Shown in pieces: positions 1-11,262 of a stretch of DNA of 64,000 nucleotides; the stretch's first letter is position 1; each line of letters begins with the position of its first letter. Origin of the DNA: Prinsepia uniflora (Eukaryota > Streptophyta > Magnoliopsida > Rosales > Rosaceae); contig CM064862.1 in the NCBI GenBank assembly GCA_032719365.1, positions 7,156,001 to 7,220,000 on the forward strand. Direction: 5' to 3'. A program made the translations under genes and the position numbers. The notes under the pieces were generated by a model, which made no database searches, had not been told where the DNA came from, and saw only the letters and a list, made by a program, of their open reading frames with translations.

Positions 1-421
1 CTAGACGAGTCCAGTGTTGGGTTGCTCAGGGTATTGGACTACGAGGGAGGTTAGTTCCCCCGACTCGAGCGTAGATTGAGGGTGTTAGCTCGGTAAGAGT
101 TGAGGTTTGGGACTGGTGTGCTGTGAGCACGAGATGGAGGATGATGCGCCACGAGTCGGGAGGCTTGGAGTGGTACGATGGGCACATCGTGAGTTGAGGT
201 TGTGGCCAGTTTTGAGGTGCCGGTGTCTGGCAGAAACCATTAACCGAGCGGGGATATTTGATGACCATTGGTAGGTCACGGTTGGGACGAACGGTCAGGA
301 TACCGTGAGTTTGATCAGAGTAACGAAGCGAAAGCGCGGTGGACCTATGTTTCGTGTTGGATCAGACAAGGTTGGTATGGTCGGGTTTGACCGTTCGTGA
401 AGTTGGTTTTAGTGGACTCCC
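1..421 (+). mobile_element. degenerate retroelement internal fragment (first piece)
   Basis: No open frame of any coherent protein is visible. The solo LTR at 422-3102 carries a perfect TSD, so this stretch was continuous with 3108 onward before that insertion. Base composition resembles the internal regions of the two complete LARD elements in the window, read on the plus strand. Inference: leftover internal region of an old LTR retrotransposon. The family could not be proved by eye. Confidence 0.4.
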
Positions 422-2225
422 TGTAACACCCCGGAAATTAGTAGATTTTAATATTATAAAATATTGAATGAAATGACATTTTTACCCCTGTGAATGGTAA
501 GGTCAAATTGTTGACTTTTTGATTGGTACGTCAAATGGACATTAACCGATGGCCGTGACATAGTTCGGGACGTCACGAGTCCATTGACAAGTGGCACGTC
601 CAATTCGAACGAACAGGGAAGAAGTTGTGACGTTCGGAAGTCCAGGGGCATTTTCGTAATTTGGACGAATTGAGGGAAAAAGTTATTTTTTGAGATGCAA
701 TGAATCTTCACACGACCCAAAGACCGTTGGCTAGGTCTCGATGCCCTGAGTCCCTAGACAGGCGGCACGCTGAAAACGGACTTCGGACGACCAAGTTACG
801 GGTCATGGAAGTCGGAGGGCAATTTGGTAATTATTGCCCTGAGGGCATTTTGGTCATTTTACCAGCTGGGTACTGTTCACCACCGTGGGAAACAACCTGC
901 ACGGCCATGCCGTGGGTGTTGAGCGTGCAATTGTTTATGGTGTTAGTGGATGGCCAGAATGAGTAGTTTATGTGGATTGAGGCAGTGGGAACATGTCTGA
1001 ATGGAACTGAGCTATGGACAGGCACGGGAAGAAATTTTCAATTTCTTGGTTTCTCTGTTGCGGGAAACATTTCCGCAGTGGCTTCAGAACGGCCTTCCCA
1101 CGAGTTGCCTCCCATTTCAATCGATTATCTGAGTGTGTTTTGAGTGAGGAGTCATTTGGTATCAGTTGAGACTGAGAGAGACTGAGAGGAGCCGTGAAAC
1201 ACCATTTCGGGTTTTGGAGGGAAAAATCCAGAATTTAATTTCTACGGTTTATTGGACCAATCTAAACACAGAGTGAGCCTTTTGGGAGTGTTTAGAACAC
1301 ATCCATATCGAAATCGAAGGCAACTAGCCACGGGTGAGCTGGGACGGTGACTGCCGTGTTCAGAGAGATTTCAGAGGTTTGGACAGCTACTTCTAGGTAA
1401 TGATTTGTTCAATTGGTTGTGTTATATTGTTAGTTTAGACCTCCTTATGCTGCTGTATAAGTTAATTGGATAATGGAACCGTATTGGGTGAGTTCCAGAG
1501 GATGACCCGTTCGACTGTTCGGGTCAGGATAGAACGATTTAGTGCATGTCGAAGTACAAAAATGACTTAGAACTTTAATTGGATGTTTAGGGAAGTTAAT
1601 AGAATCAAAAACGAAGGAAATTGATTAGGAATTGAAGGGTAATTAACCAGGTTGAACTCGCGGGTTGAAGGTCCGAATAGCAGGGAAGACAGGTAAGGAA
1701 GACGACACTGTAGCAGGCGCGTGACTTTCACGCGCAGCCGCTTTGGGCGGCGCGTGAGGGCGCGTTGAGCATTATCTCAGTTCACGATTAACATGACTTT
1801 TAATCCTCTCATCATTTTGAACATTTTCTGTGAAATAACCATGTTGATCTGAGTTAGTTAGGGATGTCAGTTTAGGGCCGGAAGTCTCGGGAAGCGTGTT
1901 GGACGGCTTCCCCGAGCCGATTTCTGTTTTAGACTTTTTGAGAGTCTATTAAGGACCTATAGTGACACTTGCATGTGATTTGAAATGACAGGAAACTTAC
2001 AAAAATCCCGGAAACAAGTTCGTACACGCATTATTCGCAGCGGGAACGTACTGTGAGTGGGCCCGTTTTTATTAACACTTGCATGCATAACCGTTTTCAT
2101 TTCTGTATATCTATATGTGTGTGTGAATCAAATAATGGATTTTGATTACCTCGGTTTACGGTTACGACACATTTTACGATGTTGGGCTTGAGACCCGTTT
2201 TACGGAAATTGAACACTGTTTTGGA

Positions 2226-2260
<35 letters not shown>

Positions 2261-3102
2261 TGTGGATATGGATGACTATCTTAGGTAATGCACTGTATAA
2301 TCCACCGTATGATACTGTCTCCTCCGGATGTGGTACCCCAGAGCGGTCACGGTGCATTGCCTGCGAGGAGTCATGCTATGGAGGTGCCGGACAGTAAGAT
2401 GACTTAGGAGCATGATTGCTATGATTGGATGTCGGGGATGTCGAGCGTCTAGGACGCCGGGCATCTGGGATGCCGTAACCGAACTAGGTTCGGAGGTTGG
2501 ACTCGGGATTTGAGACCCCGGGTGGCACGCGTAGCCTTGGGACTGTGACCATATTGGACGTTAGGGACATTGGACATCTGGGATGTCGAGATCGGGGTGT
2601 ATAATGCAGTAGCTGTGATTAAATTACATTTATGGCTTAATATAATGCTTGTGGTATATTATATGTATTTATGGTTTTTAAATATCGCTGCATGTATGTT
2701 TGGAAAACGAAGGGGTAAATTATATATTTTTTTTTACTTACTAAACTGTTTTATAAACCTGAGTTTCAGCCCACTCACCTTTCATGTTTTGGTAACCCCT
2801 CCAGGTCGTGCTGCTGAGGTTGGTGAGGACCCCGAGGCTGAGGCATAGATTTTGCACTACTCACCTGAATCCCTGTTGGGTCAGATTACCCGCAGGATTT
2901 TCTAGAGTCGTGCTCGGATTTTATATTTTGGACTGTATTCCCTTGTCTGACATCTGTTAAATTCGGTTTATGTATAACTTTATTTTTCGGACATTTATGC
3001 ATTTAAGTTTTAAGGTTAAAATTGGAATTTTGGTTCGGGTGTCAGACGGGAGCAGGGCATGCCCCCTTGTGGTCCCCAGGGGATCGGGGCGGGTCCCTGT
3101 CA
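422..3102 (+). mobile_element. solo LTR A, Ty3-type family
   Basis: It starts TGTAACACCCCGG and ends GGGCGGGTCCCTGTCA, the TG...CA termini shared by the other large LTRs here. The 5 bp on each side are identical (CTCCC at 417-421 and 3103-3107), and no second LTR or internal region follows. This is therefore a solo LTR (2681 bp) left by LTR-LTR recombination. A near-terminal GTCAGACGGGAGCAGG segment is shared with the LTRs at 4170, 48902 and 61196. It contains an AT microsatellite near 2228-2257. The short open frames inside are not genes. Confidence 0.88.
2228..2257. repeat. (AT)n microsatellite inside solo LTR A
   Basis: About 15 uninterrupted AT dinucleotides. Part of the LTR sequence. 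Confidence 0.9.
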
Positions 3103-3107
3103 CTCCC

Positions 3108-4164
3108 CCTGACGTGTTGGCATATGCTGGTGCCGAGGATGGCACTTGGTGAGTAACTGCTTCGAGGGTGATAACTGGGGAGTCCGAGGGCAGTGATAGG
3201 AATCCAAGAGTTGGTGACTCGTATTTTAGCAGGAACTCGGAGTTAAACTTCGGAAAGGTTGAGACGCGATCATCAGAAGGAGTGATGATTGACATCCTTT
3301 TGGATGTGCATACATGGTGTTAACCGATAGGTGAGTTGGTCGGTGAGTTGGCTTAGTTACAGACACGTGGTTGTGATCCGTAGGAGTTTTGGGTCACCTA
3401 AGTGTAGCGGAGTTGACGTTTAGAAGGTTGATCCAATGGTGGTATTTTTGTTTCGGATTGAGTTCCATGGTTGGAAAAGGTGGATATACTTCCAACATGG
3501 TTAGAATCTCGGAATCAGGAGTTGTTGTAGTTTAGACATTAAGATGTGTGTTGATTCCGAGAAAGTGTTAGATGTCGAGTGTGAGATTTGGATGTTTTAG
3601 AGTTGATTTGGGGATTCATTAAAGGAACTTCAGGAATTGTGACCCCCCTTGGTCATGGAGACGGGTGGATGTGTTCGGGAGTAGAAAAAGTACTTGGTGA
3701 CGCTAGGAATGGCCTTTGTGGCGAGTGCCATAGGATTTTGCTAAGTTGGATTAAGGCAAGATGACTTGTGATGTCCTATTTGTGGACCATTGAGAGTTCC
3801 GTTAGAGGATGACGGAAGGAAATGGAAAAGGAGTGACTATAACTGATCAATATGAGGTTATTGAAGAGAACCCACAATCTAGGCGTGCGGTATATGAGAT
3901 CGATTGGATTTGATGCAGTGGTCTGGAACCTAGCTAGTAGGATCCACTTAGGATTGTGTGGATCGGGTTTGGATTGCTTCTGACAGGTTTGGGTAGTTGT
4001 GGAGCATGAGGATCGCCTATGAGACATAAGTTGGATAGCTTGACCAACTTGGAGTTGTGTAGGACATATGTGGTCCGTCTCGCAGACGTATGAGTATTGG
4101 ACTTGGATCTAATGCTGGGTCTGCCCTGTGTACGTAATTGAGATGTGTTTGAGATTCATACTGA
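3108..4164 (+). mobile_element. degenerate retroelement internal fragment (second piece)
   Basis: This lies between the two solo LTRs, both of which have perfect TSDs. It is part of the same pre-existing sequence as 1-421 and 6992-7905. No open frame over about 110 codons is convincing and no conserved domain was recognised. Probably decayed internal sequence of an LTR retrotransposon. Confidence 0.4.
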
Positions 4165-4169
4165 TCAGG

Positions 4170-6986
4170 TGACAGGACCCATCCCAATCCCCCCGGGATT
4201 AGTGCGGGATGACCCTGCTCCCGTCTGACACGAAGTGTCAGACAAGGGATATTTTCGTCCTTTGCCCTCCCGGGCTATCAGAGTACGCCAGGATCCGGAG
4301 GAGGCATGTGATATCTCGGTCTCTGCTACAGTCCACATCCGATGTCAACCTGAAGGGCAGTCAAAACATTAAAAACTGTGAGTGGACAAAACAAAAGTTT
4401 ATAAAAACATTTAATAAGGAAGACATTTGTACCCTCCACTAAAAAGCATGCATGCATTCGAAAACCATTTATCCAAAACAAACCATATGTGGGACTAAGC
4501 CCAAAGCAGATATAAACCAAGGTCGAAAGGACCACAATGAAAACGACCATACGGGCCACAGCCCAAATCCATAAGGGACTCGGGGGACACCTGTACACAC
4601 CACATATCATATATCATATATACATCATATACATATATATAAGTCACACAACCAATCCTGTCACGGTATCCAAAGCTACGCGCGCGCTACCCAGGTCTCA
4701 ATCCGAGTCTTCTCAAAGTCAAGATCAATGTCCATAGACCACTGACCCTACCCGAGGTAATAGTAATCATAGCCTTCCTGAGAGTAAGGAACCCAACTGG
4801 GGGGTGACTCCACTCAGTCGGTGCTCCGTGACTACTCCGGGGTCCACCCAGGCCAACGACCCTCCCCGGAGGAGATAGTAGAACATTTAAAGGAAGGTAG
4901 ACGAACATATATATATATATACATAACATAAACATTCATGACCGGTTCCCCTGAACCGTCATGAATCCATAATACCCATAATCAGGTAACATGCCGGTTC
5001 CCATAAACCGTCATGTACCGTAATAACCAACAAGGGTTCATGCCGGTCCCCATAAACCGTCATGAACCATGATACCATAACAAGGGTTCATGCCGGTTCC
5101 CATAAACCGTCATGAACCTGGGAATCCATTTAAGGTTCCTTGACCTGAAATCAAAACCGTAAAGTGACTGGGTCTCGTACCCGAACATAGGACACCAACT
5201 GGGCACTGTGCCCGGAATCTGAGGTCATATGCCCGAGACAAAACCAAATGGGTCTCATACCCGAGTTTATCCTTTTGAAATCCAAATCCAGTTCATTTAA
5301 ATCAATAAAGACATACAGACCCGTATAAGCACCGTATAAGGCCGAAACCTCGAAATACGTGCTTATACGTAACCACATACAAATGCACCCATGGCATCAT
5401 CAAAAAAGTAATAAAACATATAATAAACATTTATGCATGCACCAATTTAGAAAACAAGGTCCACTCACAGACCGTCCGAGCTGCCGCCTCGATTTTGCGT
5501 GCCATACGGCTCCCCGAGCCGATCACCGTCACCGGGACTCCCAAACCTGTCCAAATCGTAATAGAAGGTTACTAACTACTTAATTAACCTCCCACTAAAG
5601 CCCCGTAATTTTTCCGTATTTTTAACTATTTTTAATCCCGAACCTAAACCTTCCGATGCCCCGAAACATATCGAGACGGTGTCTGATCGACTCGAAACCA
5701 GTCCCAAAATGTTCGTTACATCGAATAGATGATTTCGTATGTTGAACAAATCCCCAGAAACCCTAGCACGTGCTGCCACGCGCCGCCCAAAGGCCCCTGC
5801 GCGTGGGCCTCACGCACCGCTACAGTACCGTCGTCCCCAGCGATCGAACCGGTCCGACCGGCCCGGTCCGGTCCAACCTCTGCAACTGGACCGGTGTAAC
5901 CGGTCCAGGTCTCCGACGCCCTCATTTCTCATCCGTTTTCCTCCATTTCAATCCCTAAATTCATCTTTTAATCTTTCCTATCATTCTCAATTAACCAAAC
6001 TAGCTAAAACACCCAAAATCCTAACGGTTCAAAATGGACCTTACGGTCCCTGTTTTTCCGATCATCCCACACGGCTGCTCAGCCGTCAACCCCCGTTCAA
6101 ACTCATCTCTATACACCCTAAACAATCTAACAAACATTCCCTAAGCAACCAAAACGATCCATAATGTAAAACACAAATTAAAAATCGAAATTGGGCAAAC
6201 CGAGTACCTCTCGGGTTTCATGGCTGCCGCCCACGGCGGCGTGGCTTCCAGCCGGCCACCAGCGTCCAGCCTTCATCCTCTCCACCTCTGGGCTTCTCGG
6301 TTCATGATCGAACAAGGTTGGATGTTTGGGTCGCACAGATGAGAGGAATGGGGTCGGGAAAATGGTTGGAGGAAAATGGAAAAATGGATGCACGGTTGAG
6401 TGTTTTGGTGCATGAGTGGGTGAGGTTGGCCAGTGGATGGGTGACAAGTGTCACTCATCCATTGGGCCTCCATTAAATATCTGGGCCCACTAGAGACAAA
6501 ACTGCACTTTTTGTTTCGTAAAACGTGCCGTTGTGAATAGTAACCGGGAACTTCCGTGAACCGTAACTTCGCCGTCGAACGTCTGAATTCGACGTGCCGC
6601 CTGTCTACGGATTCGTATCGTCCTTATCTACGTAATGGTCTTCGGCCCTCGGCCATCGGACCTCCCGGTCAAAAAGTCAACTTTTGACCTCCTATTCACC
6701 CAAATTACCAAAATGCCCCTAAACTTCCGAACGTCATAACTTCTTCCTCGAACGTCGGAATTGAACTTGCCACCTGTCTATGAACTCGTGATGTCACGAA
6801 CTACGTCACGGTCATCGGTCAAAGTCCATTTGACCGCCCAATTAAAAAGTCAACGTTTTGCCACTACTAGGGGCAAAACGGTCACTTCGCATCGTTCGTC
6901 CGATTTCGCTCTACTAATCACAGATTAGCCTCACTAATCGTGATTAGTCACTAATCTAATCTAGGAATTTGGGACGGGTCGTTACA
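4170..6986 (-). mobile_element. solo LTR B, Ty3-type family
   Basis: On the plus strand it runs from TGACAGGACCCATCCC to GGGACGGGTCGTTACA. Read on the minus strand it begins TGTAACGACCCGTCCC and ends GGGTCCTGTCA. Perfect 5-bp TSDs (TCAGG at 4165-4169 and 6987-6991) flank the 2817-bp unit, so it is a solo LTR. It is the same subfamily as the LTR at 61196-63588, with near-identical ends and the same internal repeat array. The 141-codon open frame at 5739-6164 lies wholly inside it and has no recognisable domain. Confidence 0.9.
4938..5117 (-). repeat. short tandem array inside LTR B
   Basis: Four imperfect copies of a unit built on CCGGTTCCCATAAACCGTCA, each about 45-60 bp apart. The same array occurs in the LTR at 61978-62161, so it is a subfamily character and not a local expansion. 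Confidence 0.8.
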
Positions 6987-6991
6987 TCAGG

Positions 6992-7904
6992 AGACCAGGA
7001 GACTGGGAGACACAGAATGGACTTGAGTTGGACTTTCCCGGAAGACGTGTAGTTCAGCCTAGTGGTAGGATTGGTTTGATGGACTACACAAGTAAAACGT
7101 TATTGGATGGTAGGCAGGTGTTAATCGGTATAGGTATGAGGAAGTTTGTGTGCCCTGGAGATTTTACTGGAGAGTGACGGGTACATTGTGGTGTTATTGG
7201 TTGGACTTTGGATGTCGTAGTGCGTAGCTGATGCCGCTGTGGTTGATTAGTGGACGTACCGCAAGATGACGTTGGAAATACGTGAGGATATACTCTACGA
7301 GCTGTGTTTGAGGTATGCTAAAATATATTTGTTTTATTCAAAGTTCGTAGGGTTGACCTTGCATATGTTGGTGGTATGCACTGTGGTTCTGGTTGGTGAA
7401 AATTGGTGCATGTACTTGAAGTGTGTACGTACTGGTTCTGCAGTGGTCGACGCCCTGCCGATGTAATTAGACGTACATCATGATGTTTGGTAGAAGTGTT
7501 GGTGATTGGCTTAGTACCGAGGGATGTTGTGGATTGATGGATGATCGGCGTAGTTCCGATATAATGGATTTTAACGGAACATGTGGGCCAAATCAGGGTG
7601 ATCCCGAGGGGTTGATTGTTTATTGCAAGCTTCAGTGTTGTTATGAGCTGTATGCACCGATCCATGAGTGGCTAGTGGGACCTTGACTTTGAGATAGGTG
7701 ATCACGGTTTGATAGGCACGTGATAGGGTCCAGTTGCTGACAGGTGGTATAGGACGTGGATAAAGTTTCTACCGGTTGACAATGTTGGTGGTTAGTGGAA
7801 CCACTGGTGAAATGGTTGGTTGAGCTAGGAGCATAAGTGAGTATGTTGTGTACTTCTGTGTGGTCGGCGCAGATCGCTGATGGAAGTAGTGTGGATCGTT
7901 AAAT
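6992..7904 (+). mobile_element. degenerate retroelement internal fragment (third piece)
   Basis: Continuation of the sequence interrupted by solo LTR B. Around 7400-7465 one frame reads GSAVVDAL, weakly like the VVADAL motif near the RNase H end of Ty3-type polyproteins. The rest is too decayed to assign. It abuts the truncated 3' side of a LINE near 7905. Confidence 0.3.
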
Positions 7905-8802
7905 GGATAGTTAAAGCCCATTGTTTCGACCAAATATCAATACCACCCAATGTAGACATGCCAATTTGGCCTGCCTCCCGATCTTTAATAGAGCTTGCAA
8001 GCCAATAACCACTGTGAACCATGTAGCACCCGCTCTTACCATAGTACCAAATCATTCTATCAATGGATTCACCTTTCGAATGAAGTGGGATACCCAAAAT
8101 GGTTTCCGCCTCATTCGGCCAAAATGCATAGGTCGCCAAATCTGAATTCCACTAACCAGATTCAGTTAGAAGGTGCCTAACATAAAATCAAGTTGGTAAT
8201 AGTTGAGGAGATTGAGCCTGGAAAGTATTTGGGGTGGGAGGCCACTTGTCACCATAAACACGGATGAAATTTCCATTATCAACACGACATCAAAGACTCT
8301 AAGGCAAAAGGTCACGTCCCCACATGAACGAACGCCAAGTGAACGAGGGTTTGGATCCAAGTTCGGCGCCAACAATGTCACAATGAGGCTTTTAGCACCT
8401 GAGCAGCCAAAGACTCATGATGATCGTTCAATCTCCACACTTGATTAGCAAGCAAATCATGGTTGAAAGCCTCCAAATGACGGAAACCCAAGCCTCCACA
8501 TTTCATCGATAAACAAAGGACCTTCATCGAAACCAATGAATTCCAGATTCGCCAGCTTGATTACCCCACCAAAACTTTGCGAACATGCTAGGAATTTCAC
8601 TGAAAACCCCATTTAGCATTCAGAAACAACTCATGGAATAATTTGGGACAACTTGGGTCACTGCTTTGATGAGAGTTTCCTTCCTCGCAATTGATAAGAG
8701 CTGCTTCTTCCAACCTGTGGTTATGTGTTTCAATTTTTCAATAACAATGTTGAATAAATATTTCTTACCCCACCCCACCATAGTGGGAGGACCAAGATAT
8801 TT
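7905..8802 (-). pseudogene. L1 LINE pol fragment, C-terminal RT and zf-RVT region
   Basis: Minus-strand frames show the end of a plant L1 reverse transcriptase: KYLGPPTMVG, then GWKKQLLSIARKETLIKAV and NYSMSCF near 8620-8800. A FWWGNQ..SGIHW segment follows near 8500-8570. Further downstream come KPSFTWRS and an IWSKQWAL motif typical of the region before the RVT zinc finger. Several stops and frameshifts break it. Known L1 ORF2 order places this after the RT catalytic core, which is found at 10563-11262. The piece was separated from that core by insertion of the unit at 8803-10562: deleting that unit and one TSD copy joins the frame as CHAKYLGPP. Confidence 0.85.
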
Positions 8803-9764
8803 TGTGACGACTCGTCCCAAATTTACGAGATTAATAAAGAATTAATTAAGGATTAACAAGACTAATCAGGGACTTAGTCGAGGATTATCGGACGTTCGGG
8901 GTAAAATTATGATTTTGCCCCTAGGCGAGGGTAAAAAGTTCACTTTTGATCCGAGAAGTCCTATGCACGAGGATCGAGGACCTTATGTAGATCGCGTCGA
9001 TACGAGTTTGTAGACAAGCGGCACGTCGAATTTGGATGTTCGACAGAAAAGTTACAGGTCACAGACGATTTTGGGTACTATTTACAGTGGCACATTTTAC
9101 GAGGCAAGTTATCATTTGTCCTTTAGTGTGGGTCCAAATATTTTTATCAGGCCCAATGGATTGATCCCTAAACTTACATACATGCATACCACCGCCCTTC
9201 CTTCATCTTTTTTGTGTTTTCCACACCTGAAACCCATAATCCAAACACCTAACCATACCCCTCATCCTATCCTCTACGATGACGACTGAGAGAGTGAGAG
9301 TGAAAGACTGAGAATGACAAGGGGCTGAGGACGGCCTGAGGCACGGCGGTGCATGGTGGCTGGAGTTTCGAAGGTACGGTTTTTATGTTCAAAAATTGGG
9401 AAATCGTGTTTGGACGTTTGTTGAGGGTTCTTGATGATCCTAAACTATTTCTAGGGTTCGTACGAGTCGATGGGGACTGGTTTCGAGGATCGCGGTGGTC
9501 TGAGACGGCTGGAAAACCATTTTGAAGGTTCCAGTTACTGTTCATGGATCAAACAGGTGTGATTTGGTTAGTTTTTCATTGTTTTTGAGTCCACAGATCG
9601 ATTAGGATTGAATTGACGATCATTTAGGAAGAAATTAGACTGAAAACGGGTTGAAATCGAAGAAGTTATAATCGGGTCAGGGTCGCGGGTCTACGCGACC
9701 CAGTTTAGGAAATGGGCTGACCCGTCACATGGAGGAAGACAATGACGTCATCAGTGACATCATA

Positions 9765-9975
9765 ATGTGTCAACTCTCAGGTGATGTGGCCCAATCCCAG
9801 GTCGACACGTGTCATGATGTCAGTGCCTAGTCAGCCTGACATGTCGGTGATGTGGACCAATCAGATGGTGCCATGTGTCACTGACATGTCAGACACATGG
9901 ACCAACCGATAATTGACATGTGCCACCCTATCAGTTTTGACATGTGTCAGACTGACAGGTGTCAGGGTTGTGGTC
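9765..9975 (+). repeat. cluster of TGACATGTGTCA-like motifs
   Basis: Degenerate, closely spaced copies of palindromic GACATGTGTCA/GACACATG motifs inside the Ty3-type part of the chimeric unit. It looks like a decayed tandem array. Confidence 0.5.
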
Positions 9976-10240
9976 ATACTGATGTCAGCGTTGAACTTGC
10001 TAACGTCAACATCGTTGACTTTTGCGTTGACCATGCGCGTGGGGGCACGTGAGCGCCAATTTCGAGGTAAAACCAGAGTCATTCGAAGGGTTTCGACGAT
10101 CCGGATCCAATGGTGGTATATTTGAGTCGATCAGAGATCATTAGGTTGGTCAAATCGAGGTTTTTCACATTGGAAAATGTGTCCGGGGTACATTGACTTT
10201 TTTGGGAGTTTTGGGGGGTTTATCCTTTAGTCTTATATAT

Positions 10241-10562
10241 TGTAAGACCCGTGTCCTAGAGGGAACGGTGAACGATCCCACATTCCTACGAGGGGGAATG
10301 GTCTGTGAGGGGAATGGTGGTGTGTCTTAAAGGTGTAGGCACACATCTATCTAGCACGAGACCTTTTGGGAACTCATTGGCTTTGAGTTCGGTTGGAACT
10401 CCAAAGTTAAGCGAGTTAAGGCTGGTGCAATTCCATGATGGGTGACCCCCTAGGAAGTTGCACCGTGAGCTACCGAAAACAAAACTATGAGGGCGAGGAG
10501 GCCCAAAGCGGACAATGTAGTGCTAGAGTCGGGTCCTGACCGAGGAGGGTCAGTTCCTGACA
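10241..10562 (+). mobile_element. Cassandra TRIM LTR (complete)
   Basis: A 322-bp LTR-like unit, TGTAAGACCCG...CCTGACA, with a central stretch related to 5S rRNA (see 10395-10470). Cassandra elements are known non-autonomous TRIM retrotransposons whose LTRs carry a 5S-derived domain. The left flank TATAT does not fully match the right flank TATTT, whereas the left flank of the larger unit at 8803 does. It therefore seems to have arrived joined to the Ty3-type LTR. Confidence 0.85.
10395..10470 (+). ncRNA. 5S rRNA-derived domain of Cassandra
   Basis: The stretch contains ACTCCAAAGTTAAGCG (5S helix/box A region, 10398-10413). It also contains GATGGGTGACC followed by TAGGAAGT (box C region, 10437-10458), in the order and spacing of plant 5S rRNA internal promoter elements. 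The ends of a true 5S gene are missing, so this is a co-opted domain and not a functional rRNA gene. Confidence 0.85.
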
Positions 10563-11262
10563 TATTTGGCATGGCAACGCACAACAGGAATCATAAAAGA
10601 ATGTGTGACCACTAAGATATGTTCCTTCTTAACATTAGGATTGAAAAAGACTGCAGATTTTTCAAGATTTACTTTTTGGCCGAGATCTCCTCGTAAGTAG
10701 CAAAAATACTTTGGGGAGTCTTACTAGCATGGGGCGTTGCATCAACAAATAAAATGGAATCATCTACAAAAAAAATAGTTGAGATATTACTGGAGTTGTG
10801 GGGGCTAAGGAGAGCCCATGTAATCTTCCATGCATCTCAGCTTGCGTGAGTAAATGTGTAAAGCCTTCTACACAGAGTAAGAAAAGGTATGTGGATAGTG
10901 GACATCCTTGGCGTAAACCTCATTGGGGAGTGATCATTCCAAGAGGATTTCCCTGCCAAAGAACAAAGAATGAAACAGTAGTTACACAGTCCATAATCTT
11001 ACTTACCTATTTCGAGCTGAATCCAAGGCAAAGCATGATTGCCTCTAAAAAGCACTATTCAACCCTATCATAGGCCTTCGCCATATCACGCTTCAGAGCC
11101 AGTTTAGGAGTCCTAGTTCACTTCATATTTTTCATAGTGTGGATGCACTCAAAAGCTGTAAGGTCATAGGCAGTTTGAGAAGGGGAGACCACATCCGAAA
11201 GGACAGTTTAGGGGTCCCAGTTGACTTTATATATCACAATACATAAGCTAATGGGCCGATAT
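10563..11262 (-). pseudogene. L1 LINE reverse transcriptase fragment, catalytic region
   Basis: On the minus strand the frames read VVSPSQTAYDLTAFECIH, then MAKAYDRVE (RT box A), GLRQGCPLSTYLF (RT box B), and KSAVFFNPN near 10640-10670 leading to CHAKY at the edge. The FADD box falls in a damaged stretch near 10750. Several frames are broken and a block of RT residues after SPSQTA is missing. It continues the LINE at 13290-14200 and is followed by 7905-8802. Confidence 0.85.
11187..11262. repeat. ~75-bp direct repeat, left copy
   Basis: The sequence from GACCACATCCGAAAGGAC to GGGCCGATAT recurs at 13290-13363 with two substitutions and two small length differences. Both copies encode the same L1 RT stretch (RPISLC.VIYK) on the minus strand. 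They flank the truncated Copia element. Confidence 0.85.

Larger units (their letters stand above)
8803..10562 (+). mobile_element. chimeric LTR unit: Ty3-type LTR 5' part fused to a Cassandra LTR
   Basis: The unit begins TGTGACGACTCGTCCC and ends GTCAGTTCCTGACA. It is flanked by perfect 5-bp duplications, TATTT at 8798-8802 and 10563-10567. The surrounding L1 sequence becomes continuous and in frame when the unit is removed. Positions 8803-10240 match the left (5') half of the LTR family of the element at 48902-58434. The shared landmark is a GTTTCGACGATCCGGATCCAA segment near 10090-10110. From 10241 the sequence switches to a complete Cassandra LTR. The expected remaining 1.4-1.5 kb of the Ty3-type LTR is absent. 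Confidence 0.8.

Noticed and set aside
5739..6164. 141-residue frame in LTR B, rich in proline and serine
   Set aside because: It is fully inside a solo LTR bounded by TSDs and not preserved in the related LTR E.
10395..10470. Functional 5S rRNA gene
   Set aside because: Only the central promoter part of 5S is present, within an LTR. The 5' and 3' stems of a real 5S rRNA are absent.
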